DNA from: an uncultured Candidatus Saccharibacteria bacterium
Lineage (GTDB): Bacteria > Patescibacteriota > Saccharimonadia > Saccharimonadales > Saccharimonadaceae
Assembly (NCBI GenBank): GCA_938036625.1
Contig: CALHQH010000045.1
Span: 1-64,000, forward strand
Length of the DNA: 64,000 nt
Direction: 5' to 3'
Within the stretch, counting starts at the first letter, position 1, and the number at the start of each line of letters is the position of its first letter. The notes below the pieces were generated by a model that was not told the origin of the DNA, searched no databases, and saw only the letters and a list, made by a program, of their open reading frames with translations. Below are positions 43,216 through 52,159 of this stretch, piece after piece. Both the position numbers and the translations under genes were made by a program.

Positions 43216-44457
43216 ATGCGCAGGAGAACGATCATTCGTCAACAACAAGCAGCCGAGCAGGCTTCACAACTCGAACTTTCGCCTATTACCGTGCGGAGTC
43301 GGCGCCCGCGACCACTGTATAAGTCATTATCGCCGGTACGGACATCGGCCTATGTGGGGGTTTTTGTCCTAGTACTTTCACTTGTCGCCATGAGCTATCA
43401 GCCAATTTTGGCAGAGAACACCGCTCTAGCTAGTGCTGCACCCGTCAGCGCAACGCGCCAGACGGCAGCGACACCATCAGCAGATGGGGTAGACCAGCTC
43501 GTTGCAACCAATGTTGCTACATCAATTGCTGAGAGTACAAATCTGCCTGTCACCAACAACGTCGCTAACCTCTCGCAGTCAATTGCTGCAGAGAACTCGT
43601 TTACCCAAACGAGTGCCACGACAATTAACAAGCCGCAGATTGTTCAGCCAACAGCTGACAACCGCACTATCAAGAAATACACGACAGTTGCAGGTGATAG
43701 TGTGCCAAGCCTTGCTGATAAGTTCAAAATTAGCGCACAGACTATCAAATGGGTTAACAAGCTCACGAGTGATGCGCTTGAGCCGGGCAAAGAGCTGACC
43801 ATTTTGCCAGTCAATGGTATCCTCTACACCGTTAAGGATGGTGATACACTTGATAGCATTGCTGCTAAATACAAAGCAGATAAGAACCAGCTCACTCTCT
43901 ACAACGACCTTGAGCTGACTTCTACCCCCGCTAAGGGTTCGCAGCTTATCATCCCTGATGGCTCATTGCCAACAGAGGAGCAGCCAGGCTACGTAGCGCC
44001 ACGCTCGGGTGCTGCTGCTCGTGCAGCCAGCGCAACAACTGGCACAAATAGCTACAACGGCACTGGTGCCTACGGCGGTGCTGCCGGCACAGCCCACGCC
44101 TGGACGGGTGGTGGTGACGGTGGTGGCTACGCCTGGGGCAACTGTACCTTCTATGCCTACGAGCGCCGTCTTGAGCTCGGCCGGCCAATTGGCCGCCAGT
44201 GGGGTAATGCCGCTACCTGGGCTAGCTTCGCCCGCGCATCTGGCTACGGTGTCGGCACAACGCCAGCCGTTGGTGCAGTAATGCAAAATGGCGGTGGGTA
44301 TGGCCACGTTGCCATCGTCGAGAGTGTTAACCCTGGTGTTTCGGTCACCGTTAGCGAGATGAACGGCTTCCGCTGGGGTGGTGGATTCAACCGCGTTGGC
44401 TTTGGTAACATCCCATGGAACGAAGCAGTCGGTGGTCGCTACCAGTACATCTACTAA
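43216..44457 (+). CDS. LysM-CHAP cell-wall hydrolase
   Basis: 413 aa. Cytoplasmic basic N-terminus, membrane helix (about 44-62), low-complexity Ser/Thr/Ala linker, LysM 1 (about 150-198; TTVAGDSVPSLADKFKI), LysM 2 (about 203-250; YTVKDGDTLDSIAAKYK), Gly/Ala linker, then a CHAP domain (about 300-413). GNCTFYAYERR has the catalytic Cys and GYGHVAIVESV the His. CHAP enzymes are amidases or endopeptidases, and LysM holds them on peptidoglycan. No Shine-Dalgarno is visible before ATG 43216. It sits between mltG and obgE with its own promoter and terminator. Confidence 0.9.
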   Translation: MRRRTIIRQQQAAEQASQLELSPITVRSRRPRPLYKSLSPVRTSAYVGVFVLVLSLVAMSYQPILAENTALASAAPVSATRQTAATPSADGVDQLVATNVATSIAESTNLPVTNNVANLSQSIAAENSFTQTSATTINKPQIVQPTADNRTIKKYTTVAGDSVPSLADKFKISAQTIKWVNKLTSDALEPGKELTILPVNGILYTVKDGDTLDSIAAKYKADKNQLTLYNDLELTSTPAKGSQLIIPDGSLPTEEQPGYVAPRSGAAARAASATTGTNSYNGTGAYGGAAGTAHAWTGGGDGGGYAWGNCTFYAYERRLELGRPIGRQWGNAATWASFARASGYGVGTTPAVGAVMQNGGGYGHVAIVESVNPGVSVTVSEMNGFRWGGGFNRVGFGNIPWNEAVGGRYQYIY

Positions 44458-44477
44458 TACCACGCAATAAGCCTATC

Positions 44478-44507
44478 AAACACCTCTGTTGCTGCAGAGG
44501 TGTTTTT
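44478..44507 (+). terminator. Intrinsic terminator after the LysM-CHAP gene
   Basis: AAACACCTCTG (44478-44488) pairs with CAGAGGTGTTT (44495-44505), followed by TT. It is perfect over 11 bp. Confidence 0.9.
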
Positions 44508-44509
44508 GA

Positions 44510-44515
44510 TATACT
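44510..44515 (+). promoter_or_regulatory. -10 box of obgE, abutting the terminator
   Basis: TATACT ends 9 bp before ATG 44525 and begins 3 bp after the upstream terminator's T tract. Any -35 must therefore lie in the hairpin DNA. Confidence 0.6.
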
Positions 44516-44524
44516 TAATAGTAT

Positions 44525-45901
44525 ATGTTTGTAGATACAGCAAAGGTAACAGTAGTAGCGGGTCGTGGTGGCGACGGCGCGGTGAGCTTTCGGCACGAAA
44601 TATATGTGGATAAAGGTGGGCCTGATGGTGGTGATGGAGGCCGCGGTGGCGATGTTGTTTTTGTTGCAACAGAGCAGCTCAATACCTTGCTCAAGTTTCG
44701 CTATAAGCCAGAGCTCAAGGCAGAACCCGGCGTTGCGGGTGGTAAGAAAAAAATGGCGGGTCGGTCTGGCAAGCCACTCATCGTCAAAGTGCCGGTAGGG
44801 ACACTAGTGAAGCGAGGTGATGTAGTAATTGCCGACCTTGCTGAGGCAGGGCAAGAAGCGGTCATTGCCAAGGGTGGCGATGGTGGCTTTGGCAATGCGC
44901 ATTTTAAATCTAGTGTGCGCCAAACGCCGCGCATGGCCGAGCTGGGCGAGGCAGGGGAGAGTTTTGAGGCGGAGCTGGAGTTAAAGTTGCTGGCCGACGT
45001 TGGCCTGGTGGGTTTTCCAAATGCCGGCAAATCAACCTTCCTGAGCGTGGTGAGTAATGCCCGTCCGGAGATTGCGAATTACGAATTTACCACACTCACA
45101 CCTAACCTTGGAGTGGCCGATATTGATGATGGATCTATCTTAATCGCCGATATTCCTGGCTTGATTGAGGGAGCGAGCGAGGGCAAGGGTCTGGGTGATG
45201 CCTTCTTGCGGCACGTCGAGCGGACGGCTGTGCTCCTCCATCTCGTTGATGTGTATAGTAATGATGTAGCCGAGCGCTACCAAGCGATTCGTCACGAGCT
45301 GCAGCAATACAGCACCGAGCTCGCTCAGCGGCCAGAGGTCGTGGTGCTAACGAAGTGTGATGGGCTCGATGACGATATCATTCAGATGCAGATAGATAGC
45401 TTGCGTCAGGTGGTTGACGAAGCGACGCCGATTTTTGCGATCTCTTCAGTGGCTCATCAGGGAATCGTTGATGTACTGAGAGCTTTGCGCCAGATAGTAG
45501 TAGAGGCGCGGGCGGCCGAGGCTGCAGCTGAAGAGGATGATGATTTTGCTGATGATGAGGAGCTTGCGACCATTACGCTCGGTAGCCAAGCTAAGGCCGA
45601 TGCCTGGGCGGTGCAGCAACTGCAGGGCTATGCGGCGCAGCGCTGCGCCGAGACGGCAGTAGAGAGCGGCCTCACTAACCCACGAGAGGATGCCGAGATG
45701 CCGCGTGTCTTTGCCGTGTCTGGCCAAAAGCTCGAGAAATTCGCTCGTCGCACGAACTTCGCCCAGTTTGAGGCAGTTAATCGCCTGCGCGACATTATGA
45801 AGCGTCTTGGTGTCACGCACGAGCTCATCCGTCAAGGAGCGGAGGGCGACAGCATCGTGCAGATTGGCGATAGCCAGCCGTTTCCACTGGTGGAGCAATA
45901 A
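44525..45901 (+). CDS. obgE: GTPase ObgE/CgtA
   Basis: 458 aa. The Gly-rich Obg fold covers 1-158 (GRGGDGAVSFRHE, GGDGGRGGDV). The G domain follows: GFPNAGKSTFLS (P-loop, about 162), TTLTPNLGVA, DIPGLIEGASEGKGLG and LTKCDGLDD. After an acidic insert (EEDDDFADDEEL) comes the C-terminal OCT-type domain (VFAVSGQKLEKFARRTNF). ObgE is an essential 50S-assembly GTPase. Its transcript is predicted to be leaderless. Confidence 0.96.
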   Translation: MFVDTAKVTVVAGRGGDGAVSFRHEIYVDKGGPDGGDGGRGGDVVFVATEQLNTLLKFRYKPELKAEPGVAGGKKKMAGRSGKPLIVKVPVGTLVKRGDVVIADLAEAGQEAVIAKGGDGGFGNAHFKSSVRQTPRMAELGEAGESFEAELELKLLADVGLVGFPNAGKSTFLSVVSNARPEIANYEFTTLTPNLGVADIDDGSILIADIPGLIEGASEGKGLGDAFLRHVERTAVLLHLVDVYSNDVAERYQAIRHELQQYSTELAQRPEVVVLTKCDGLDDDIIQMQIDSLRQVVDEATPIFAISSVAHQGIVDVLRALRQIVVEARAAEAAAEEDDDFADDEELATITLGSQAKADAWAVQQLQGYAAQRCAETAVESGLTNPREDAEMPRVFAVSGQKLEKFARRTNFAQFEAVNRLRDIMKRLGVTHELIRQGAEGDSIVQIGDSQPFPLVEQ

Positions 45902-45920
45902 AATATAGTAATCAATCAAT

Positions 45921-45951
45921 AATATACCACCTCTGTGCGAGGTGGTATATT
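45921..45951. terminator. Bidirectional terminator between obgE and the convergent gene
   Basis: AATATACCACCTC pairs perfectly over 13 bp with GAGGTGGTATATT around TGTGC, AT-rich at the base on both strands. Confidence 0.9.
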
Positions 45952-45971
45952 TGCTATAAAGCGCCAGCTTC

Positions 45972-46922
45972 CTATGATTCAATATCATCATCGTTGGCTG
46001 CTGCTCCGCTATTGTGGGTATAGTGGAATACCTCGAGTGCGGTGCCGAGGCTATTGATTGATTGCTCTGCACATTCTGCTTTAGCATGCATTATATCGGC
46101 TATGTCGGCAATCTTGTTGAGAGACACTAACATACCGCTGAGCATCTCCTGCATTTCGCGCTGCAGCTGCTGGGCAAATGCTTCCTCGTATTCCTTATAA
46201 TTTGGGTCTTCCTCATCCTTCTCATGGTAGCGCCATTGGTCGGCTTTTTCCTTCAATTCATTGAACAGGGTACGGAGCGTGTCGGTATGGTAGCCAAGTG
46301 TATCAACATCATCATGGCCAGTTCCGTGAGCACCGAGCTCCTTGAAGTTGATATCGGCATCGCTACAGCACTTCTGCGCATCACTAAGAAATGTAGCAAA
46401 TGCAGTATCGTTGCTATCATCTGATGCTGCCGCCTCAGTAGACTCTGTATCTAGATCAGTCGCTTGGTTTGTATGAGTTGTCTCATCATCAGTCGACGAT
46501 ACTTCATCTTCATCTTCTGTTTCTCTTACAAGGACATCAAGCTGGTCGCGTACAGTCTGCAGCAGCGCATCAAATTCTTCGTAGAGGTCTTTACTCTTTG
46601 CGCTGAGTAATGATTCGATGCTACCAATATCATCCTCAAAAAGGGCATCATAATAATCGATATATGCCACCATATCATCAAGATCTTGTGGGTCTTCGCC
46701 GCGTGCGTTTATCTCTCTTACTTTAATCATTGGACTACCGACCATGTCTGGTTTTGTCTTCCGTACTTTATCGGCATACTTTTTGATAACCGGTGCGCGG
46801 TCGACCAGCTCAGTGATACTTGTAATGAGTTGTTCAGGCAGTTGGCCCTCATGCGACGGCTCATTATGCGGTAAGTCGCGTGGGTCACTATTGCCTTGGG
46901 GAGGGAGGTTGTTTTTTCTCAT
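45972..46922 (-). CDS. Hypothetical acidic protein
   Basis: 316 aa, hydrophilic and very acidic in the middle (EDEDEVSSTDDE). Predicted helices flank it (DLDDMVAYIDYYDALFEDDIGSIESLL and YEEAFAQQLQREMQEMLSGM). No known family. I chose ATG 46922 because a TGC-TACAGT box (46929-46934) ends 6 bp upstream. The frame is open to GTG 47009, which would add a hydrophobic helix (LIWFIFALLLYLLPYFATM), so a membrane-anchored longer form is possible though it lacks a ribosome site. Confidence 0.55.
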   Translation of the reverse strand: MRKNNLPPQGNSDPRDLPHNEPSHEGQLPEQLITSITELVDRAPVIKKYADKVRKTKPDMVGSPMIKVREINARGEDPQDLDDMVAYIDYYDALFEDDIGSIESLLSAKSKDLYEEFDALLQTVRDQLDVLVRETEDEDEVSSTDDETTHTNQATDLDTESTEAAASDDSNDTAFATFLSDAQKCCSDADINFKELGAHGTGHDDVDTLGYHTDTLRTLFNELKEKADQWRYHEKDEEDPNYKEYEEAFAQQLQREMQEMLSGMLVSLNKIADIADIMHAKAECAEQSINSLGTALEVFHYTHNSGAAANDDDIES

Positions 46923-46928
46923 GCCTTT

Positions 46929-46934
46929 ACTGTA
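46929..46934 (-). promoter_or_regulatory. -10 box for the acidic hypothetical gene
   Basis: TACAGT preceded by TGC on the minus strand, 6 bp from ATG 46922. It lies inside the longer alternative reading frame. Confidence 0.4.
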
Positions 46935-47025
46935 GCACATAGTGGCAAAATATGGTAATAAATAGAGCAATAGTGCGAAGATGAACCATATAAGACCATA
47001 ATCGCGCACAATAAGCGTAATTTGC

Positions 47026-47031
47026 TATACT
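47026..47031 (+). promoter_or_regulatory. -10 box of the exonuclease I gene
   Basis: TGC-TATACT ends 6 bp before ATG 47038. The transcript is predicted to be leaderless. Confidence 0.65.
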
Positions 47032-47037
47032 ATACCT

Positions 47038-48450
47038 ATGGCACAAACATTCTTTTTCTACGACCTTGAGACGAGTGGCTTCCGGGCACAGACGGATCGG
47101 ATTATGCAGTTTGCGGGGCAGCGGACGGATATGGATTTGCAGCTGATTGGCGAGCCGTATAACTTCCTCATCACTCTCAATGACGACACCCTGCCAAGCC
47201 CCGATGCCCTGATGGTGACTGGCATCACCCCGCAAAAGACGCTAGAAGAGGGCTATAGCGAGGCAGAGTGTGCGCGGATGGTGAGCGAGGAGATCTTCAC
47301 GCCAGGGACGATCGCTGTGGGGTTCAACAATGTGCGCTTTGACGATGAGTTTATCCGCCATTTGCTGTGGCGGAACTTTTATGATCCATATGAGTGGAGC
47401 TGGAAGGATGAGCGGAGCCGCTGGGATATGCTCGATGTGGTGCGGCTGACGCGGGCGCTGCGGCCAGATGGCATTGAGTGGCCGATGGATGCGAATGGTC
47501 AGCCTACTAACCGCCTGGAGCTCATTACTAAAGCCAATGGCATTGCACACGACAATGCGCATGATGCCTTCGCCGACGTGGCAGCGCTGATAGAAGTAAC
47601 GAAGCTAGTGCAGCGCGCTCAGCCTCAGCTCTTTGACTACCTCCTTACCATGCGCGACAAGAGGGCGGTGCAGCGGCTGGTCAATCTCGAGACCAAGCAG
47701 CCCTTCGTCTATACCAGTGGCCGCTACGATAAGCAGCATGCCAAGACGACCGTCGCCTTTCCGCTAGCGCCAGCCCCCAATAGTAATGTTTTGGTCTACG
47801 ACCTGCGCTACGACCCAACGCCGTTTGTGAACCTAAGCCAGCAGGAGCTTGCCAAGAAAATCTTTGCTACCTGGGAGGAGCGCCAAGCCAATGGCTTTGT
47901 GGCGCTACCGGTCAAACCATTGCAATACAATCGCTGCCCAGCCGTTGCACCACTTGGTGTGCTAGAGCAGGGTGATGGCTGGAGTAAGATCCATCTCGAG
48001 GCGGCTACTGTGGCGCGCCACCGCGATATCCTGCTTCACCATCCCGACTTTGCTGAGAAGCTCCGCACACTCTACGAAAAAAAGCGTGAGTACAAAAAAT
48101 CAACCGACCCCGAAGGGCAGCTCTACGACAGCTTCGTCTCGGACGCAGACAAGACGCACATCGCTGCAGTGCGCAATGCCGATACCAAGGCACTGGCAGA
48201 CTTCCACCCAGCCTTTCGTGATGAGCGCCTGCCTGAGCTGCTACTCCACTACAAAGCGCGTAGCTTCCCGCAGAGCCTCAGTGATGATGAGCAAGCCCAG
48301 TGGGAGCAATGGCGGAGCACCCACCTACAGGCCCAGCTGCCGAGCTTTATGGCATCATTGCAGCGTCTGGCTAAGGCAGGCACAGCAGATGAATTTATCA
48401 TGCAGGAGCTGCAGCTGTGGCTCGAGGCTGTGGTACCGGTGGATGGCTAG
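47038..48450 (+). CDS. sbcB: Exodeoxyribonuclease I (SbcB-like)
   Basis: 470 aa. The N-terminal DnaQ-type exonuclease has FFYDLETSGF (Asp9, Glu11), GFNNVRFDDEFIRHLLWRNF and AHDAFADVAALIEV (His and Asp). The SH3-like and helical C-terminal regions of ExoI follow (NLETKQPFVYTSGRYD; EKLRTLYEKKREYKKS). It degrades single-stranded DNA 3'-5' in recombination and repair. Its length is close to E. coli ExoI (475 aa). Confidence 0.93.
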   Translation: MAQTFFFYDLETSGFRAQTDRIMQFAGQRTDMDLQLIGEPYNFLITLNDDTLPSPDALMVTGITPQKTLEEGYSEAECARMVSEEIFTPGTIAVGFNNVRFDDEFIRHLLWRNFYDPYEWSWKDERSRWDMLDVVRLTRALRPDGIEWPMDANGQPTNRLELITKANGIAHDNAHDAFADVAALIEVTKLVQRAQPQLFDYLLTMRDKRAVQRLVNLETKQPFVYTSGRYDKQHAKTTVAFPLAPAPNSNVLVYDLRYDPTPFVNLSQQELAKKIFATWEERQANGFVALPVKPLQYNRCPAVAPLGVLEQGDGWSKIHLEAATVARHRDILLHHPDFAEKLRTLYEKKREYKKSTDPEGQLYDSFVSDADKTHIAAVRNADTKALADFHPAFRDERLPELLLHYKARSFPQSLSDDEQAQWEQWRSTHLQAQLPSFMASLQRLAKAGTADEFIMQELQLWLEAVVPVDG

Positions 48451-48800
48451 AAGAGGCCTTGAGCATCCAAAACCTCCACTTTCTCTATTGATTCTCTACT
48501 ATTTCATTTGAGCAAGAGTAAGAAGCTGGTTGTCTAATCAGCTTTGAACCTGAAGTCATTCGTCAGTGAATGCCGACTCTTGTAATATTCTTGAAGAGAA
48601 AGCGGTATGAAAGAGAGTCGTGAAAATTGGTGGGCAACTTTGTGGTTTGAACAGACGAAGCGTTATATAACTAACGATAAATTTTAAGACGCTCAATTGC
48701 GAGAGCGCAGATATTAGCGAACCTACCGAAGACACTGGCAGCGTGGGCAAATCCCCTGAATGTTGAGTGTGCGAGGGCTTAGCGAGGTGATGGTGATAAA
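48451..48800. other. Intergenic region, possible small RNA upstream of a terminator
   Basis: No protein-like ORF. Short stems are visible, for example CGCTC/GAGCG around 48692-48709. The stretch ends at a strong terminator, so a plus-strand RNA of 100-150 nt is possible, but I find no well-spaced promoter. Confidence 0.3.
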
Positions 48801-48801
48801 T

Positions 48802-48836
48802 AAACACCCCAGTCATCCCCTGGGGTGTTTTGCGTT
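48802..48836. terminator. Bidirectional terminator upstream of the GlsB-like stop
   Basis: AAACACCCCAG (48802-48812) pairs with CTGGGGTGTTT (48820-48830). TTTGCGTTTT follows on plus and TATTTATC on minus, ending the GlsB-like gene. Confidence 0.85.
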
Positions 48837-48863
48837 TTGCGTTGAAGGTGGCTTGGCCTGAGC

Positions 48864-49118
48864 TTATTTTTTGATAAGCTTGAGGATAACCAGCAGCACA
48901 ACTGCGCCAAAGAAGGCGGTCAGCAGGCTGGCGAAGTTAAAGCCAGTCAGCACATCGGCGCTGCCGCCCATCAGGCTGACGAGCCAGCCACCCAGCATTG
49001 CACCGATGATACCAACAATAATGTTGGTCAGTGCGCCTGAGTCTGCGCCTTTATTTACCACCTTGGATGCCAGCCAGCCGGCAAGACCACCGATGATAAG
49101 CCATACGAGTATAGTCAT
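48864..49118 (-). CDS. GlsB/YeaQ/YmgE family small membrane protein
   Basis: 84 aa with three hydrophobic Gly-rich helices: ILVWLIIGGLAGWLASKVV, GALTNIIVGIIGAMLGGWLV and ASLLTAFFGAVVLLVILKLI. This is the transglycosylase-associated protein family (PF04226), often induced by stress. Biochemistry unknown. GAAGGAG precedes ATG by 9 nt and a TGC-TATACT promoter lies at 49154-49162. Confidence 0.9.
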   Translation of the reverse strand: MTILVWLIIGGLAGWLASKVVNKGADSGALTNIIVGIIGAMLGGWLVSLMGGSADVLTGFNFASLLTAFFGAVVLLVILKLIKK

Positions 49119-49153
49119 AGTTGATTGTCTCCTTCATTAATAGTTATCGTACT

Positions 49154-49159
49154 AGTATA
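49154..49159 (-). promoter_or_regulatory. -10 box of the GlsB-like gene
   Basis: TATACT on the minus strand, preceded by TGC. The start lies about 28 nt upstream of ATG, leaving room for the AAGGAG site. Confidence 0.6.
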
Positions 49160-49179
49160 GCATCTTTGGGGAGTAAAAG

Positions 49180-51333
49180 CTATGAGGACGCCTCTGGGCT
49201 GAAGGTGACTCGCCCGTCAGCTGCCCTCGCTACCACCGTCATGCCTTCGTGAATACGCCCATCGATCAGCTCCAGCGCTAGCGGGTCAAGAATACGCTTT
49301 TGCACTAAGCGCTTCAGTGGTCGGGCGCCGAAGCTCGGGTCGTAGCCATCGCGGGCTAGCATGTCGCGGATGCTATCATCAAACTGGAGCGTGATGTCGC
49401 GGCTGTCTTTGATCTGGCGGGCAACGCGCTCCAGCTGCACGTCAACGATGGCCCGCATGGCCTGCTCGTGAATACGGTCGAAGATCACGATGTCATCAAT
49501 GCGGTTGAGGAACTCTGGGCGGAAATGCTGGCGTAGCACCTCACGCATTTTATTGTCCAGCACAGACAGGTCGTCACCGGTAAAGTCCATAATCATCTGT
49601 GAGCCAACGTTGCTGGTCATGATGATAACGGTGTTACTAAAGTCGATCGTCCGGCCTTGGCCATCAGTCAGGCGGCCGTCATCGAGTACCTGGAGGAGCA
49701 CGTTAAAGACATCGGGGTGAGCCTTCTCGATTTCATCAAACAATACCACGCTGTAGGGGCGGCGGCGCACTGCTTCGGTCAGTTGGCCGCCTTGGTCGTA
49801 GCCAACGTAGCCTGGTGGCGAGCCAATCAAGCGGGCTACGGCGTGGCGCTCCATGTATTCGCTCATATCAATGCGGATCATGGCGTGCTCATCGTCGAAT
49901 AGTTCGCGGCACAGGCTGCGGGCTACCTCTGTTTTACCCACACCGGTGGGGCCAAGGAAGAGGAAGGAACCGATCGGCCGATTGGTATCACTGAGCCCAG
50001 CGCGTGAACGGCGAATAGCGCTGGCCACGGCAGCCACGGCGCGGTCTTGGCCGATGACTTGGCGGCCGATTGAGTCTTCAAGCTTGGTTAACTTACTTGA
50101 TTCGCTTTCCATCAGTCGCTCCACAGGGATGCCCGTCCAGCGTGCTACCACACTGGCGATGTCATCAGGCGTGACTTCTTCGCGCAGTAAGCGGTCGGCT
50201 GGTGGGATGGTGGCTAGTTCCTGGCGGGCGGCGCTCAGCTTTTTCTCTAGCTCCGGCATATCGCCATATTTGATACGGCTGGCGGTTGCCAGATCGGCGT
50301 CGCGTTCGGCGATTTCTAACTGTGAGCGCAGACTATCCATTTTTTCGGCAGCGGTGTTGACAGTCTGCAGAATGTCCTTTTCGTGCTGCCATTTGGTGTC
50401 AATCACCTCGGCCTGAGCGCGGAGGTCAGCGATCTGCTGCTTGATTTCTGCTTTGCGGGCCTTGGCGTGGTCGGATTTGTCTTTTTTGAGCGCGGCCTCT
50501 TCAATCTCCAGCTGCAAACGGCGGTTATTAAGCCGATCCAGGCTAATCGGCACACTTTCCAGCTGCATCTTCAGTGCGCTGGTGGCTTCATCGAGCAGGT
50601 CAACCGCCTTATCAGGCAGAAAGCGGTCAGGCAAGTAGCGGGTAGACAGCCGCGCCGCCGCTACAATTGCATCATCAGCAATCTTAACGCCGTGGTGGAC
50701 TTCGTACTTTTCCTTGAGGCCGCGCAAGATCGCGATGGTGTCGTCAAAGCTTGGCTCGCCAACATAGACTGGCTGAAAGCGCCGTTCTAGTGCTGCGTCT
50801 TTTTCGACATATTGGCGGTACTCGGCCAGCGTGGTGGCACCAATCATATGGAGCTTGCCGCGGGCCAGGGCGGGTTTAAGCATATTGCCGGCGTCCATAC
50901 TGCCTTCGCCTTTGCCAGCGCCGACCATGGTGTGGATTTCATCGACGAAGAGGATGATCTCGCCAGCGGCTTCCTCTACCTCTTTTAATACGCCTTTGAG
51001 GCGCTCTTCAAACTGGCCACGAAAGCTCGCACCTGCCAGCAAGCTGGAGATCTCCAGGCTAATCAGCTGCTTATCCCGCAGCGACGCCGGTACGTTGCCC
51101 TTAACAATGCGCTGCGCGAGCGCCTCAACGATGGCGGTTTTGCCCACACCCGGCTCGCCGATCAGCACCGGGTTATTCTTGGTGCGCCGGCTGAGGATCT
51201 GCATGGTGCGGCGGATTTCTTCATCCCGGCCGATGACCGGGTCGAGCTTGCCCTCACGCGCCAGAGCGGTGAGGTCGGTGCCGAACTGCTCGAGGGGTTT
51301 TTTGTTGTCTTGTTGGTTCATGGTTGGTGGCAT
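49180..51333 (-). CDS. clpB: ClpB disaggregase lacking the N-terminal domain
   Basis: 717 aa AAA+ protein that extracts polypeptides from aggregates with DnaK. NBD1: GEPGVGKTA (59-67) and [12 protein letters not shown] coiled-coil middle domain (about 315-440) identifies ClpB rather than ClpA or ClpC. NBD2: [11 protein letters not shown] and [14 protein letters not shown]-terminal domain: [13 protein letters not shown]. The Clp_N repeats are missing. AAGGAGGG lies 6 nt before ATG 51333, so I reject the longer frame from 51417. A perfect CIRCE operator overlaps the promoter, indicating HrcA control. Confidence 0.95.
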   Translation of the reverse strand: MPPTMNQQDNKKPLEQFGTDLTALAREGKLDPVIGRDEEIRRTMQILSRRTKNNPVLIGEPGVGKTAIVEALAQRIVKGNVPASLRDKQLISLEISSLLAGASFRGQFEERLKGVLKEVEEAAGEIILFVDEIHTMVGAGKGEGSMDAGNMLKPALARGKLHMIGATTLAEYRQYVEKDAALERRFQPVYVGEPSFDDTIAILRGLKEKYEVHHGVKIADDAIVAAARLSTRYLPDRFLPDKAVDLLDEATSALKMQLESVPISLDRLNNRRLQLEIEEAALKKDKSDHAKARKAEIKQQIADLRAQAEVIDTKWQHEKDILQTVNTAAEKMDSLRSQLEIAERDADLATASRIKYGDMPELEKKLSAARQELATIPPADRLLREEVTPDDIASVVARWTGIPVERLMESESSKLTKLEDSIGRQVIGQDRAVAAVASAIRRSRAGLSDTNRPIGSFLFLGPTGVGKTEVARSLCRELFDDEHAMIRIDMSEYMERHAVARLIGSPPGYVGYDQGGQLTEAVRRRPYSVVLFDEIEKAHPDVFNVLLQVLDDGRLTDGQGRTIDFSNTVIIMTSNVGSQMIMDFTGDDLSVLDNKMREVLRQHFRPEFLNRIDDIVIFDRIHEQAMRAIVDVQLERVARQIKDSRDITLQFDDSIRDMLARDGYDPSFGARPLKRLVQKRILDPLALELIDGRIHEGMTVVARAADGRVTFSPEASS

Positions 51334-51437
51334 ATATCCCTCCTTGTAGTTATGTAGTGCGGGCAACAGAACGCCCGGTGAGTTACTTAAAAACGGGTGG
51401 CCGATCGCGCTGGGCATCAGCCGCGCGGCCTATTGGT

Positions 51438-51466
51438 ATAGTAGCAAATTAGCACTCTCAGTGCAA
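51438..51466 (-). promoter_or_regulatory. clpB promoter
   Basis: TTGCAC (51461-51466), 17 bp, TACTAT (51438-51443) on the minus strand. The -35 box lies inside the CIRCE element. The leader to ATG 51333 is about 98 nt and contains a strong ribosome site. Confidence 0.7.
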
Positions 51467-51475
51467 GAGTGCTAA
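51449..51475. promoter_or_regulatory. CIRCE heat-shock operator (HrcA site)
   Basis: TTAGCACTC-N9-GAGTGCTAA, a perfect match to the CIRCE consensus. It overlaps the -35 box of clpB, so HrcA binding would block transcription until heat or proteotoxic stress. Confidence 0.95.
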
Positions 51476-51622
51476 CTAACGCGAGTTTTGATAGGTACAC
51501 GTGACTTGCTTAGCGTTAGGTACGTATACTCATAAGAGCAATATAAGGCATTGATGTTTCAGCGACTAACCTCTCTGTGAGATCAAAAGGATATAGCAGC
51601 AATCAGTCTCCATTCTTTTGTG

Positions 51623-51628
51623 TATAAT
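51623..51628 (+). promoter_or_regulatory. -10 box of the Nudix-nucleotidase operon
   Basis: TG-TATAAT ends 7 bp before ATG 51636, a leaderless geometry. The interval 51476-51622 otherwise shows no gene. Confidence 0.65.
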
Positions 51629-51635
51629 AGACGCC

Positions 51636-52136
51636 ATGACAAACATATATTTTACTCGGGCAATTCAGCCGGAGAATAACCAACCCCATTTCTTAGCCAA
51701 AGCACTTATTGTTGATGCGACTGGCAAAATTCTCGTCCTTGAGCGCAGTAATACGCATCCGCTCTTTCCACATGGTGCCGACCTGCCTGGTGGTATCGTC
51801 GAGCCTGGCGAGACACCACTTGAGGCGGTAAGACGGGAAATAGAAGAAGAGACTGGCCTTGGCTTTGCGCCGAGCCAGCTGAGTGTGGCCTTCGAACACA
51901 TACTGCCACACCCTGATGGCCAGCGGCTGAGCTATATGTGCTATGCGGCACTCGTTGATGGCGATGCGCCAGAAATTACCCTCAGCTGGGAGCACAGTAG
52001 CTACCAATGGCTCACACCAGACGAGCTTATGCAGCAGCCCATCACGCCGCAAACCGACTATCCCTTTGCGGCGGCGGTGCATTATATCAGCTCATTACGA
52101 CACTATGTGCAGCAGGAGCGGCCAGAGCTGCTGTAA
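51636..52136 (+). CDS. Nudix hydrolase
   Basis: 166 aa. The Nudix box is GGIVEPGETPLEAVRREIEE continuing ETGL (about 49-72), with the GX5EX7REXXEE pattern intact. It should hydrolyse a nucleoside diphosphate linked to another group. The substrate is unknown. ATG 51636 fits the -10 spacing better than the in-frame ATG 51618. It is followed after 23 bp by a HAD-type nucleotidase with its own AAAGGAG site, suggesting nucleotide-pool cleaning. Confidence 0.92.
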   Translation: MTNIYFTRAIQPENNQPHFLAKALIVDATGKILVLERSNTHPLFPHGADLPGGIVEPGETPLEAVRREIEEETGLGFAPSQLSVAFEHILPHPDGQRLSYMCYAALVDGDAPEITLSWEHSSYQWLTPDELMQQPITPQTDYPFAAAVHYISSLRHYVQQERPELL

Positions 52137-52159
52137 TCAGTAAATAATAAAGGAGTAAT

